From contig WWBZ02000016.1 of the NCBI GenBank assembly GCA_011503125.2, forward strand, positions 1,488,001 to 1,552,000: a stretch of 64,000 nt of DNA. The letters are read 5' to 3'. Position 1 is the first letter of the stretch; each line of letters opens with the position of its first letter. Positions 12,491 to 24,980 of the stretch are shown here, piece after piece. The notes beneath the pieces were generated by a model. It had not been told where the DNA came from. It ran no database searches and worked only from the letters and a program-made list of their open reading frames with translations. The position numbers were made by a program, and so were the translations under genes. Source of the stretch: Botryosphaeria dothidea (lineage: Eukaryota; Ascomycota; Dothideomycetes; Botryosphaeriales; Botryosphaeriaceae).

Positions 12491-13417
12491 CTCCACGATG
12501 GTTAGGAGATCAGCGGATGCGAGAAGAAGTGGGAAGCGAGGAATCCGATCCACATCCCACCTTTCGCGAGCAGACTGCGGAACTTCAATCGAATGATGAT
12601 CTTCTTCGGTTTGAAGCATCTGGATGACGGCCACTGGGTAGAAGTGTGGGTTATGGGGCCGTGGGCTCGGGGATGGCTCAGAGGTGCGAGAGGGTGGGTC
12701 GGGATATGGGTCCCGGATGCGGCGGCGAGACGCGGCCTCTGGGGGTTTGGATGACGGAGGTGAGTGTTGTGTTTGCTTGGTTCTGTGATCCAGGAGTTCA
12801 TGGCGATGCGCGTGGGGTATCGATGGAGTGAGTTGTCTGGAAGTAGTTGATTTTGAAGTCCCTATAGCATCTACGTCCGGAAAGACGTGTCACTTGTCCA
12901 TGGTTCAAGGACACTGCAACTACGATGGGTTTCCCCGTACAGTTCTGCTTTGTTCAAAGCAAGTTGTACTGCCTCGTTCCATGGCCGATATTCCGGTGAG
13001 TACTGAAAGGAATCTCGATGCTACATGACATTATACTACAATATCGCGAGGCTCTTCTAAGCCAACACCTACAATTTTAGTAATGAATGTATTGCAAAAC
13101 ACTCTTACCGTCCGGAGTGGAAGCAGTCGTCGGGACGCAGAATGCCTCCTCCCTACCCATTTACCTTTGCTGTTACAATACTTTTACTGCGACCTAACAC
13201 GCCATAGTCCTACCATGTTAAAGCGTTATTAAAATTGCAAGCCGTAGGACATTGGCTGTGTTCCAAACGAGAAACGGCTACACAGCGGAGGGGCTGTGTC
13301 CGCTTCAGCCTCAGAAGATGACAGCTAAATACCTCATCCAGCGCTCCCTCCACCCTTGTCCAAGCACTTCCGAACCTACTGTCTCCGATCTTTGGAGGTC
13401 AACAATCTGGGAACGAT
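12490..13417. other. Intergenic before the NLR relic
   Basis: Holds a 53-codon Trp/Gly-rich open frame starting at 12592-12595 (+) with no recognisable family, and AT-richer sequence from 13020 to 13250 next to the relic. No gene is supported. Confidence 0.4.
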
Positions 13418-16400
13418 ATGGATACCGCGGGCTTGGCGATCGGCCTTGTTGGCCTACCGAACGACCTTCTTGATCTCCATGGACGATGGGACTCGGCCCG
13501 AGATTTCGACAGTCAGTACCGCCAAGCCCTCAATACCTGGGACTACAGCCGTCTACGTATTCAAGAATGGATCTCATACTCTGGCTTCGACAGCGAGAAG
13601 CTGGAAGACGATCACCATCAACGGCTCGATGATCCCAATATATTTGCGAGTGTCAAGAACAACTTTGTGGGCATAAGAGATATCGGTGAATGGCTGGTGA
13701 AAAGGCAGGAGAGGCTACGAATCGATCCCTCTCATGCCAGAAATCTCTCGGATCACACAAAGCGCCCATTTCTTAGTCCACCAAGGTTGAACCGCCAGGA
13801 GTGGAATGGACAGCGCCGTGCTCCATCACCAGCGATGGGACGCTTCAGTTGGGTGACGCACGGAAAGCAATTCAAGGAACGCGTCAACCGCTTGGAGGGC
13901 ATTATGGACCGCCTGTACGAACTCGTGCCCCCTTAATCAACGTAGTCATCTGAGCCTCAAGAGCATTCCACCAGAGTTGCTATTGAAGGTTAGTGCTACA
14001 TCATTCCTTGCGCTTCGTGTGCTAGACCAACAACTTATGAAGTTGTTGCTTCTGCTCTAGGCCGAATGCTGACTTTTTGAAGATGAGGATCCTCTAAACA
14101 CCCTTCCGGAAATTGTCAAGCTTCTCCAAAATTTACAGATTGGAGAAAATGACCGGCTGCAGAAGCTAATTTCGGAACGCGGACAGATTGGCCATTGGCT
14201 GGATGTCCCCCAAATGGATCAGGAATATGATAAGATTCTGGCTTTGCGGCTCGAGGGTACCTGCAAATGGATCTTCAATCACCCCGCGTACCTCTCTTGG
14301 CAACAGAAAAGTCTTCAGACAACCCGACCGGCAAAGTCCTCTGGATACATGGCCCTCCGGTATTTGGAAAAACTGTCTTGGCCGCAAGTGTTGTTGAAGC
14401 ATTGAAGGGTGCCTCTTTGGTTGCATATGCTTTTTCTTCAGCATATGTCCAGGCTGGAGCCAAACCGCACGTCCTTGTACGGACTTGAATCCATCAATTG
14501 ATATGACAAAATGCTGCAGCCCATGACTTGGCATGGAGGCGATTCACAGAACCAAATAATGTGGCAGTGGCATCCCAGTCAGACGCTTGGGCCCTTCTCA
14601 GTGCCATTCTTGCTGAAATACCTGGTTGTATACTCACTCTGGACGGACTGGACGAGTTCGATAGATCAGAAAACCTCAGATCTGAACTGCTTCAAGCACT
14701 GATGTCGGCTATTTCGCATACTGATACTCGCGTGCTGCTTATCAGTCGAGATGACATATCCGCAGAAATGTCCTTGGCGATGACAGAGTCCACAACCCCA
14801 ATTTGGTACGAATGTGCCATTTGTGAGAAAGATGTGGGACTTGACGTTGGCGCATTTTGCAAACATATCATGGGAAAAAAGCTACGCCACCACCCAGAGC
14901 AGTTCCGGAACGATATCGCAGACAAGATGATTGAGAAAGCCGGAGGAATGTTTCTATGGCTCAGGATGCAAGAGTCCCAACTGGAAGACTATAAGAGCAA
15001 AGCCTCCATCGAAAAAATCATCAATAGAATGCCTAAGGGTCTCCAGCGTGTATACCAAAGGATTGGAAAGATATCTGGACTTTCGGGGAAGATGATCAAG
15101 AGCGAGCTGTTTCTGTTTTACCTTGGGCGGCGTTTTCACTCGAGCTTCTGACAGTCTACGAGCTTGCGGAAGCTCTACTCCTGGACTCCGAAGCGAACTT
15201 GGAAGATGTTGACTTCGATGACCTTCCCCCCATAACCGAGGCTTGTATCAACTACGGAATACGACGCTTGTGTGGCTCCTTTGTGAATATACGGAGCCCT
15301 GGTACAGAAACTTCGCCAGGAGCCCGCACTGTCCATATCGTCCACTCTTAAGCAAAGGACTTCATACTTTTGACAAACCCTCCTGGAGCTCCAAGTGAAG
15401 AGCTCACTTTCTCGTTGTGTGGTGTAGCCAGTCAACACACAATTCTTGCAAAGACTTGCATTCAATTCATCTCTATTGAAGAGGCCTGGAATCGTACTCC
15501 TTCGGCATTTTTGAAATATGCATCTCGAAAATGGCTCAGCCATATCAGAGCGGCCGGAAAAGAGGATCCGGAGGTGGTTGACTACCTCACACGATTTTTC
15601 ATGCAACATGAGTACTGCTTTTTTTCGTGGCGCTCGTCAACATCCTTCACCAAAGAAGAAAACGGCTCCAATCCTGGAGGGCCTCTCTATAATACATCCC
15701 TCTTCAACCTTCCCGAGATTATGAAAGCTCTGAGATACCGGTACAACCTTGACATTAACAAAATAGGTGGCGCGTTCGGGACAGCATTGCAAGCAGCATG
15801 TGCCAAAGGAAACCGCGAGGCTTTTGATCTCTTGATTCAATGAGGAGCAGATGTGAATATCAAAGCCGGGCGATGGGGATCTGCACTCATTGCTGCCGTC
15901 GAATCACATCAGGAGTCTATGATCGCGTGTCTACCCGAACATGGGGCAAGCTCGACTTTATTGTCCGTCAATGTATTTGTACCCACAGCTATGTACGTGG
16001 CTGTTCCGCACAGACTTCCGGACATCACGAAGCTTCTCCTTGAGCACGGAGCAAAGTCAACTATTGACACGCCCAACATTTATGATTGGACACCAATAAG
16101 TTACTCTGTGTTTGATGGAAATCTCGAATCGGTTCAGACCTTGCTCGAGTACAGTGCTGATTCAGATGCTGGCGAGGGGAATGAATGGAAAGCGCTGACT
16201 GCCAAGTCCGACGAAAGTCCGCTGCATCTACCCAAAGAACAAGATTCGAGGCTGGCCATAGAATATAACGATGGCTGGACGGCAACTCACACGGCAATGT
16301 GGAAAGGTGACAGTGAGATAGTGAAGTTGCTGCTGGGTTTCGTGGCAGATCCAAATCACCGCAACATTCAAGGAGATGCACCTTTACACATCGCCGCCCT

Positions 16401-17529
16401 GGAGGGACACACCGAGGCAATTGAAGTTCTGCTCGATCGTGGCGCTCATAATGATCCCAAGAATGCCGCCAGCTTAACACCTCTTCACGTTGCTGCCAGA
16501 TCGGGAATGCACAATCCGGTAGCATTTCTGTTGAGGAGGGGTGCGAACATCTCGAATACTAGTCTTGGCGGTTGGACTCCTTTGCACTCTGCTGCAGCGG
16601 AAGGAAGTCTGGAGACAGTCAAACTGTTGATGCAGTATGGCGCAGACCCAAAAAGAACGCAAACCTGTGGAGGAACAGGACCCGGTGACACAGCCATGTC
16701 AACAGCGGCCAGTTACGGAAGAGACCAGGTGGTAGAGTTCCTCATGGACACCAATCTTGACTTGAAGCACTTGATCACAATAGGATCTTCCGAGAGGCTC
16801 ATCAGCAAAGCTGTAGTCAGTCGCGACATGCGGCTTATCAAGCAGATACTGAACAATCATTCCAAAGACAATTTGTTACCTGATGCGCACGGCATGACAC
16901 CCCTCCACTTTGCGGCATTAATGGGTAACATACAGGCGTTTGATTACCTCTGCGACTATGGCCTCAGCCCAAAAGCGACTGACGTACGCGGAAAGAATGT
17001 GCTCCACTTTGCGGCGGCATCGTCATCTGTAGAGATGGTCAAAAGGATTCTGAAGCTTCCGAATGTCTCCAGTCTGGTATCTGATCACGCAGGATGGACG
17101 CCGTTACATTGGGCATGTCGGACTACTGGCTCAAAGATGGCTAGACTTCTCATGGCTGCTGGTGTAGAAAAAAACTGCTGTGGATGTTTCTGACCCAAGT
17201 GGTCCATTTAGCCCGTGGAAAATTGCACTTTTTCACAATAACTGGGAGGTAATGGATGCTTGGGAAGGCAGTGTAAATGATGAAATGCCTCCCGCCTCAC
17301 CTAAGAATTTTGAACACAGTGTTGTCTGTAAAGCTTGTGCTCTGGTATGTCCATCACGAAGCTCAATTCAAATAAGAAGCTGACCCAGCAGACAGTAATT
17401 GGCCCAAGGTTTAGGTGCCGCAAATGCTTCGATTTCGACTACTGCTTCATGTGCAAGCCAGCGCTCGAACATCTGCATCCGGGGCATGGTTGGGACAGAT
17501 TGACACGTTCTTGCTACACGGAGATTTGA
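13418..17529 (+). pseudogene. NLR/STAND relic: HeLo-like N-terminus, NACHT ATPase, ankyrin repeats, ZZ finger
   Basis: Pieces of one protein follow in order across three frames. An N-terminal piece at 13418-13933 begins MDTAGLAIGLVGL and resembles HeLo-like fungal NLR N-termini. The NACHT part has Walker A (GPPVFGKT, near 14350) and Walker B (LTLDGLDEF, near 14640), followed by the winged-helix-like LTVYELAEALLL segment near 15160. Ankyrin repeats run from 15780 to 17190. A C-terminal ZZ-type zinc finger (CRKCFDFDYCFMCKP) ends at 17529, after an intact intron at 17345-17391. A second intron is at 13989-14060. Lesions: frameshifts near 13932, 14308, 15050 and in the A7 run at 17168-17174; in-frame stops at 14070, 14486, 14504, 15349 and 15841. 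Intact members are cytosolic STAND sensors in non-self recognition and heterokaryon incompatibility. The number of breaks in both halves argues against sequencing error alone. The ankyrin block (15853-17193) is still open. Confidence 0.88.
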
Positions 17530-18316
17530 CGGTCCACACGCACTGTCAAACATTTCAATCACTCGTGAATGGTTTCTCATGACAATTCTGAACAAAGCAA
17601 TCAGAAAAAGCCAGATTAAGACTACCAGGAGAGTCGAAGTACTCATCCGGATATTTTTGTTACCAAACACACAATACTTGCGTCCGGGCGAATGTTTCCA
17701 GTTCTCATGGTAGTCCTGATTTGAAAAGGGAATTTTGCGATGCTCCAACTCTTCATGAACCGAATGAATGCTGCAGCACCTGTATTTCGATCGGGGGTTT
17801 TGTGGTGCGGGCAACTGGACTAACCAAATATGGCAAGAAATGAAAGCAGTGACTCCCACTGTCTAGACTTTCAGTAGAGACATTTTAACCAAAAATCATG
17901 GCCATTACTCCCTCTTCCAATAGCGAGAAGCTCGAACCAAATTCTCAGCTTCGCACACTAGCGGTGAGCCGATATGAGCCGATGAATGGCTGGGAAGAAA
18001 GAGTCATCCAGGCAACAGCGGGCACAAGCCATGACGAGGCTGACGCACAGCCTCGTCCTTCCCCACGGCTGAGTACCTCCATATGTTTAAATATTCCTCG
18101 CACATAAGCCGCTCAGTGCAATGCTCAAGCACCTATCTAGTCGATATCCCAGCTGGGAAAAACACATTCAATCACACCCGCGCTGCGCTTAGCGCCAACC
18201 AACCACCGCCGAGGCGACCACGCCGCCGCCACACCCCTCCCCAACCGCAAGGCCGAGCGAAAGCTCAAAATCTCAGGCTTCAAGGCCTCCCCCCCCCCAC
18301 CACCACCACCACCACC
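17530..18316. other. Spacer between the NLR relic and the dioxygenase gene
   Basis: Contains the 3' flank of the NLR relic and the upstream region of the dioxygenase. From about 18180 it becomes C-rich, ending in a run of C followed by (CAC)n directly before the start codon. No other coding sequence is supported. Confidence 0.5.
18296..18316 (+). repeat. C-run and CAC microsatellite abutting the start codon
   Basis: A run of C (18290-18298) runs into six CAC/ACC triplets ending immediately before the ATG at 18317. It lies in the 5' leader of the dioxygenase gene. Such tracts vary in length between strains. Confidence 0.8.
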
Positions 18317-19240
18317 ATGTCCTCCTCAACCCCCGCCCCCGTCGCCATCCCCCCCACATTCCTGACCGGGCCCGCCCCCTCCACGGCCACAACCAGCCGC
18401 ATCAACTTCGCCACCACGCTCGTCCCCCAGTACGCCAACTGCTGGGCCGCCGTAATCGACGACGCGCTGACGCCCGCCGAGTGCGCGACGCTGCTGCGCA
18501 TGGCGCACGCGGCCGGCGGCGGCGCCTGGGAGCGCGCCATGATCAACGTCGGCGGCGGCCGCCAGGCCATGGCGACCGATACGCGCAACTGCGGGCGCAT
18601 CATCCACGACTCGCGCGAGCTGGTCGACCGCCTGTGGGCGCGCGTGGCGCCTCTCGTGCCTGAATTGGATGTCCTCGAGGGCGAGCGCTGGTGCTTGCCG
18701 CAGCCGCGGTACTGGACGGCGAGGGAGCGCGAGGAAGGGCTGGGCAGCGTGCTGCACGATCGCCAGGTCAAGCGGGAGGAGAGGTGGCGGTGCGTGGGGT
18801 TGAATGAGCGGCTGCGGTTCTTGCGGTATGAGGGCGGCGAGTATTTCCGACCGCACCAGGATGGCGTGTATGAGACGCCGGACAAGTCGCAGCGGTCGTT
18901 TTTTACGCTGCACTTGTATTTGAATGACGGGGAGGAGGTGAAGGGAGAGAAGGATAGGGATAGGAGGAGTCCGTTCATTGGTGAGATTGAGGGTGAGCCG
19001 GACGAGCCGTTGAGGGGTGGAGCGACGACCTTCCATGGTCCGGAGGACTTGTGGACGTTGTCTTTTGGGGAGCCGGATCCTTCAGTTTCACGGAGGAGGG
19101 TGGATGTTGTACCCAAGGTGGGAAGGGTACTGCTATTCCAACATCGGCATATGATACATTCGGGAGATGACGTTGTGGCGGGAGTCAAGTACACCATGAG
19201 GACGGACGTGATGTACACCAAGGAAGCCAAGGAGGAATAG
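18317..19240 (+). CDS. 2-oxoglutarate/Fe(II) dioxygenase, prolyl-4-hydroxylase type
   Basis: Intronless, 307 residues. I chose the ATG at 18317 because upstream in-frame sequence (from 18083) is low-complexity Pro/Arg-rich and unlike the family. The double-stranded beta-helix fold is marked by the iron ligands H180-x-D182 (in FRPHQDGVY) and H281 (HSGDDV), with K291 ten residues later as the 2-oxoglutarate contact. RFLRYEGGEYFRPHQDG is the typical P4H-like core. The family uses O2, Fe(II) and 2-oxoglutarate to hydroxylate peptidyl proline or related substrates and releases succinate and CO2; the substrate here is unknown. There is no signal peptide, so a cytosolic or nuclear place is likely. 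The N-terminal 30 residues are Pro/Ala/Thr-rich and probably disordered. The coding region is GC-rich at its 5' half compared with its neighbours. Confidence 0.87.
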   Translation: MSSSTPAPVAIPPTFLTGPAPSTATTSRINFATTLVPQYANCWAAVIDDALTPAECATLLRMAHAAGGGAWERAMINVGGGRQAMATDTRNCGRIIHDSRELVDRLWARVAPLVPELDVLEGERWCLPQPRYWTAREREEGLGSVLHDRQVKREERWRCVGLNERLRFLRYEGGEYFRPHQDGVYETPDKSQRSFFTLHLYLNDGEEVKGEKDRDRRSPFIGEIEGEPDEPLRGGATTFHGPEDLWTLSFGEPDPSVSRRRVDVVPKVGRVLLFQHRHMIHSGDDVVAGVKYTMRTDVMYTKEAKEE

Positions 19241-20563
19241 GTAGCTCTGTTGCTATGAGGAATTGACGCATTCATCTAGAGGTTGAAAAGTCCCATACGA
19301 CGTGCCATTCTCTGTAAGCCTTGGAAATTCTGTACGTGGGAATTGATTCTCAACCCCAACCTTGATCAGCTACTCTCTGGAGAAAGATATGCTACTGGGG
19401 GAGATTTGACTAATCGTCATTGCTCAGAGACTACAAAATAATAAACAGGCAGCTCAGCAACACACCATGATGCTGCGGACCGATTTCTGTAGGAACAGGT
19501 GTTGGTCAGTGTTGACAAGTATGAGGAAACCAATCCCATGTAAATCAAACCTCAAAAGCAAGAAGTAGCCGCTTCGAGGGTGTATGGCTCTCTTAATGAC
19601 TCCCTCAAAAACTCTCGAGAGCTTTGCAGTCATGGAGCGGGCATCAAGAAGCAGATGGCGTCTTTTAACGCTTAATACTGCCCACGCCATGACCTCAATC
19701 ACGAGGACCATTGTCCCCCGCCAGCGTCACAGCACGAGACCACGGCCATGTTGTAACTCACCAGACCTCTACATAAAGCGCTCAAGAGTAAACGTTTTCA
19801 GTTCTCCAAAGAACTCCACCTCTTCGCCCACGTTAGCACGGATTGTAACGCCACTTCTCTGGCTACTTTCACCATCCTCTCCGGGGCACCGTCTTTGGCC
19901 TTCTCAAGCATAAAAACAAACTAACACTCGCCGCGGCTCTGATGCAAAACGTAAACATGTCTGAGAATATCATTGGATCCCGATGATGCAGAAACAGGAC
20001 TTGCAGAAGCGTACCACCATGAAAACCGAACACTGAACATCTCCATATTCCCGAAACGATACCGTCCAATGTCCACCGGAAAGTCCCGAGCCACGGTCTG
20101 TAAAGACGAGGAAGGGCAAGGCGGCAAGCCATGGTTGTTGATGTTGTCTCCCGTAGAAAATTAGGACAGTCCAAGTCTTCAAATCTGTTGATTATGCCTT
20201 GCTGTACCTTGCCTGCTGAAGTATTCGGCTTCTTTGTAAGAAGGTAGGATGGTGTGCTTATATGCACCAAAGCCGTCACGAGGAACATTGAGCATTGAGC
20301 ATTGAGCATCGGCAGGCCACATTCGAGCAAAGAAGACGCGATATCCATCCATCAGTCGTAAACACATGATAATTATCCTTGTCCATCAGCCATGGTCTTC
20401 CTCATAACCCATACCTTATATCACGCCAGCAGCAGAAGCATCTACCAGGGCGCCAGCGCGACAAGCAGCACACCATGCCCATGCCACCTCATCTGCCCTC
20501 GCGAGAAATCTCCATGGTCCCAAATCTCCGGAAAGGACCGAACCGCCGCAAAGTCCACCACGC
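19241..20563. other. Convergent spacer between the dioxygenase and UBX genes
   Basis: 1.3 kb of 3' flanks. I see no conserved frame. It contains a small tandem heptamer array at 20287-20308. Confidence 0.5.
20287..20308 (+). repeat. Heptamer tandem repeat (ATTGAGC)3
   Basis: Three head-to-tail copies of ATTGAGC in the convergent spacer. A simple microsatellite-like array. Confidence 0.85.
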
Positions 20564-22530
20564 TCACTTCCCCTCATCCTCGCTATACTCCTTCTTAGGC
20601 TCGAAATCCAAGCTATTCCCATTGTAATACTCATTCCCCGTCTCCCCCTGATCCCTCAACGTCCTGATCCTAATCCCGCTCTCGCTCCCCCCTTCTCCTC
20701 TCCCGGAGCTCTTCCCCTGCCCCTGTCCGTCTCCTGCTCCCCCACTACCGCCGGCACCGCCTTCCTGACCGCCCGCCGCCGCAGCCCCACCACCGCCACC
20801 GCCGCCGCCCCGACCAAAAGGCGCGAAAAACGTGGCCAAGAAAGTCGTGAACAGGTTGTACATCTGCAGCATCGCGACGTAGATGCTGCCGATGTAGCCG
20901 TTGCCCACGCCCGTGTACGCGGTGACGGCGTTCTTTGCCGGCACCAGGACGAGCGTCGCGCTGGGTACGACGTCCGGGAGTTCGCCGAGCGGCTTTGCCT
21001 CATCCGACGGGCCGAGGGTGCGATTAGGGAGGGGCGCGAGGACGTGCTTGAAGGAGTACGGGGGCGCAGGGGGCGGTTTGCTGGACGACGACGACGAGGA
21101 AGACGAGGAGGGCCCGCTGCTCAGGGCCCAGTCGACGCGGGGGCGGACGTCGGCGGCCAACGTGGCGCTCGGCGGGAAGTACTCGCGGATCTGGCTGCCG
21201 TCGAGGAGGCGGATGCGGAGGCAAACGTCGCCGGACTTCGCGGCCGGGCCCCTGCTTATCGACGACACCGAGCCCCTCTTTGCCGACTGCTCCGCCGGCG
21301 GTGAGGGGCTCGCCGCGAACTCTGCTCCCGAAAACTCTCGGAGTTCGGCTTCGCGCTGCTTCTTGCGCAGCTCCTCCCGTTCCTTGCGTTCCCGCTTGTC
21401 CGCCTCCACACGCTGGAGGATGCGGTTGAGCTCGGTCTGCTGGGCTTGCTTGCGCATCTTCTCCTGTGCGGCGTAGCTGAGCTGCTTAGGGTCTTTCGAA
21501 CCCGATGAAGCGATCTCTACATCAACAGCTTTGCGCTTACCGGCAGCCTTTGCCGCTCGAGCAGCGGCTTCCGCAGCTTCTGCTTCTCGGGCAAGTTGAT
21601 GGTCCGCTTCGAGGCGAGTGGCACGGTCAGGGAACAGAGACTCATAGTCGGTGCTAGGGCTGCGCTCGGGAGCCTCGGCGGGTTGTGTTGAAGTAGCGGG
21701 TGTGTCTTCTGCTTGTGTGGGCTCCGTAGTCGCTTGTATCACTGGTTCCTCGCTTGGTGCCACAGACGGTTCCGGTTGTATTGAAGGGATAGTGTCCTGG
21801 GAAGTTTCCGCCCTGGTCTCTGTCGTGGCCGTCTCATCTGGTCGAGAATTCTGGTTCGCAACGCCTGCTCCTAGGACGCCTGACAATCTGCTCACAAAGT
21901 CCTCGTGACTGATACCTCCCACTAGGCATAGCTTCAATTGTCCATTACTACGCACGACACGCGTTAGCACAGGGCTCCGGGCATTTTCTATGCGGTGTAT
22001 CCACATTCTGTCCTCTTGTAAAGGCCTGCGGGAACATACTGTATGACGACGAGCACGGGCGTTTTCGCAATGGGGCAGAACGCGGAGAGGAAACCGGCTT
22101 CCTGGCTGCCAGCCTCGAGGCGCAGCGTCACGGTCTTGTTTGCGAGGATCGTTGCAATCTGCAGGGACACAGGTCAAACGAATCAGCCTCAGATAGTCCA
22201 TACCAGTCATTCGCCTCAGCAATAGCTCCGCTACCCAAACGGGAAAAAGCCGAGCTGTGAAACTTACCGGTTCATCGCACAGCCATTCGTGCTCCCATGT
22301 TGTACTCTCTTCACTCGTGTCTACCTTTGCAAGGTCCAGTTAGACACACGCTGGGCGTTCCTTCACGACTGCAATTGGGGAGGATCTCCAAGACTGCTGT
22401 AACTGTGGCACTCGGGAAGTGGGGCGAAGCCGCAGTGAAGCAGGTACGCACCTCGGACGAAGCAGACAACCGACTTGGCCTGCTGGATGGCAAGCGATAT
22501 GCCGCTCTGCAGATCGCCTTCGTAGAACAT
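20564..22530 (-). CDS. UBX-domain protein, Ubx7/UBXN4 (erasin) type
   Basis: Four exons on the minus strand: 22530-22452, 22320-22268, 22158-22040 and 21947-20564, giving 544 residues. The splice choices restore a thioredoxin-like UAS N-terminus: MFYEGDLQSGISLAIQQAK, then DTSEESTTWEHEWL, then the PVLVVI and HNGQLKLCLVGG strands. It is followed by a Ser/Thr/Pro/Glu-rich linker, a long charged coiled coil (about 190-290), a UBX domain (about 330-420, interrupted by a run of Ser), a hydrophobic stretch near IYVAMLQMYNLFTTFLATFFAPF and a Gly-rich tail. UBX domains bind Cdc48/p97. With a membrane-inserting C-terminal segment, the family acts at the ER membrane in ER-associated degradation. The Gly and Ser runs are likely disordered. 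The downstream neighbour on the same strand is unrelated. Confidence 0.87.
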
Positions 22531-24104
22531 TTTGCTGCTCGGGCCGCGGATCTTTCCTAGACGGCGGGCGCCGAAAGGAGCGCGGAAGGGAAGGGAAAGA
22601 GGTGGTGTCGGGGGGCTGCGGCGCGGTTGGTGCTGCGAAAGACACGGTAACTGACAGAGCTTGGAGGGATCTTGGAGAGAGCTCGCTTGAGCGGGCTAGT
22701 GCTGCTGCGGCGGCGGTGATGCCAGCGGGTGGCCGAAGCACTCGGGAACTCCGTGACGAGGAAAGTCAGGCTTGGGATTGCGTGTGGCGCCGAATGCGGG
22801 TCCGGGAGCCACGCGAGCTGCAAGCTGGGGGACTGGAGGCGAAGTCTTACGTCGTTCCTTAGCTTTCCGCCGTCCTGGGAATGTCGTGGCCTATATGATA
22901 GTCAAAACCAACGCCACAACTTGTCCGGCCCCGTTCGGGTCATCGAACACGGCACTGATGGCATATGCCGTCGGTGGAGTGCGATCCAGGAGAAGTGGCC
23001 ACACGACCAGTCACCTGAACATCGCACGCATGCTGTTCGCTTCACTGCGCCAGTTGCGTCTGCATATACATGCCCATTAACGTAGCGGAAACAGCACATC
23101 ACGAAACATGCTTGACGCTCGTGCCATGCTCTCAGAGCCCAATGAGTCCTGAGCTTCATGATAATTTTTTTCTGAGCTATACCGACGAGCCCACTTGCTG
23201 CCATCATGAACTGGTCGGACGAGAGCACGCGTCTTCGACCGGCAACTAGGCCAGCCATGAGAACACATTGGCATCTTCTTATGACCAGACCCAGCGCTAA
23301 GGCCGGCATTCACACACAGAGGCATCTTAATCATGGTAAGAACTGCTTGCCTAGCTTTGGACTCGCCTTTTGCTCGGCCAAGTCCTGGCACAAGCCAGTA
23401 TCCCTGCCTTGTCTCAGGCATGCAATCCGTATTCCATCCCACCACCCCCCTCTTGCCGGCGGGCCGCCCTTTGACCCCTCACTCGCCCAGGAAATACGGG
23501 TTTCTTCGTGCGCATCGTCATCACAGCAGCTTTTGCACGAGTCATGTCCATCCACCAGCTCCAGAGCAGGGTCCTGAAGGAAACAGACTGAACGGAGAGG
23601 GAAAGAGAGAGAGGAAAGCTATACAATTATTGGCGCGTACTTTAAAGGAACCCCCGTGATTAGAAAAGTCGAAAATTTCTCCACTACTGTGCTTTGAATC
23701 CTGCATGATGCCTTGCTTTGCCCGTTTGCTCCGCGCACTATCTACAATTGAACTCAGAAGGGGAATTCCTTCATCAGACCCAGATCCACTCCTGTTTGCA
23801 ACCACCCACTGCTTACCGGCGGAACAGAAAGAAAAACAAAAGAGAACCAGCGACGAGAACCGTAAAAAGAAAGAGAAATGTCCCGCTATCGCCGCTGCAG
23901 CGTCGGCGAGACGCATGTGGTTGATGCGGAGCAGAGCTGGGTGCGATCTTCTATACTCCGAACCGCAGCCATGTGTTGCGAAGAGGACGGGATTTCTCTA
24001 GACATTTCATTCTTATGCTCCGCCGCAAGTCATGCCACTCGTCAAGGTGCACCGGTCTATATCATTAGGGTATGATGCGCGTTTGACGTTTCCCCGTAGC
24101 TCCT
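22531..24104. other. Spacer: UBX promoter and Rac 3' flank
   Basis: Left part is the leader and promoter of the UBX gene; right part is the 3' flank of Rac. Short open frames on both strands show no family features. Confidence 0.5.

Positions 24105-24980
<876 letters not shown>

Noticed and set aside
12592..12753. 53-codon Trp/Gly-rich open frame (+)
   Set aside because: Short, no family, and composition explained by G-rich DNA; kept only as a note.
13418..17529. Repeat-induced point mutation as the cause of NLR decay
   Set aside because: The stops arise from CGA-to-TGA or TGG-to-TGA type and other changes, and there are several frameshifts; there is no excess of CA-to-TA change that I can see.
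18280..19275. 331-codon open frame on the minus strand
   Set aside because: Antisense shadow of the dioxygenase gene; GC-rich coding DNA often leaves the opposite frame open.
22419..22862. 147-codon open frame (+) overlapping the first UBX exons
   Set aside because: It is antisense to the well-supported UBX 5' exons and their promoter.
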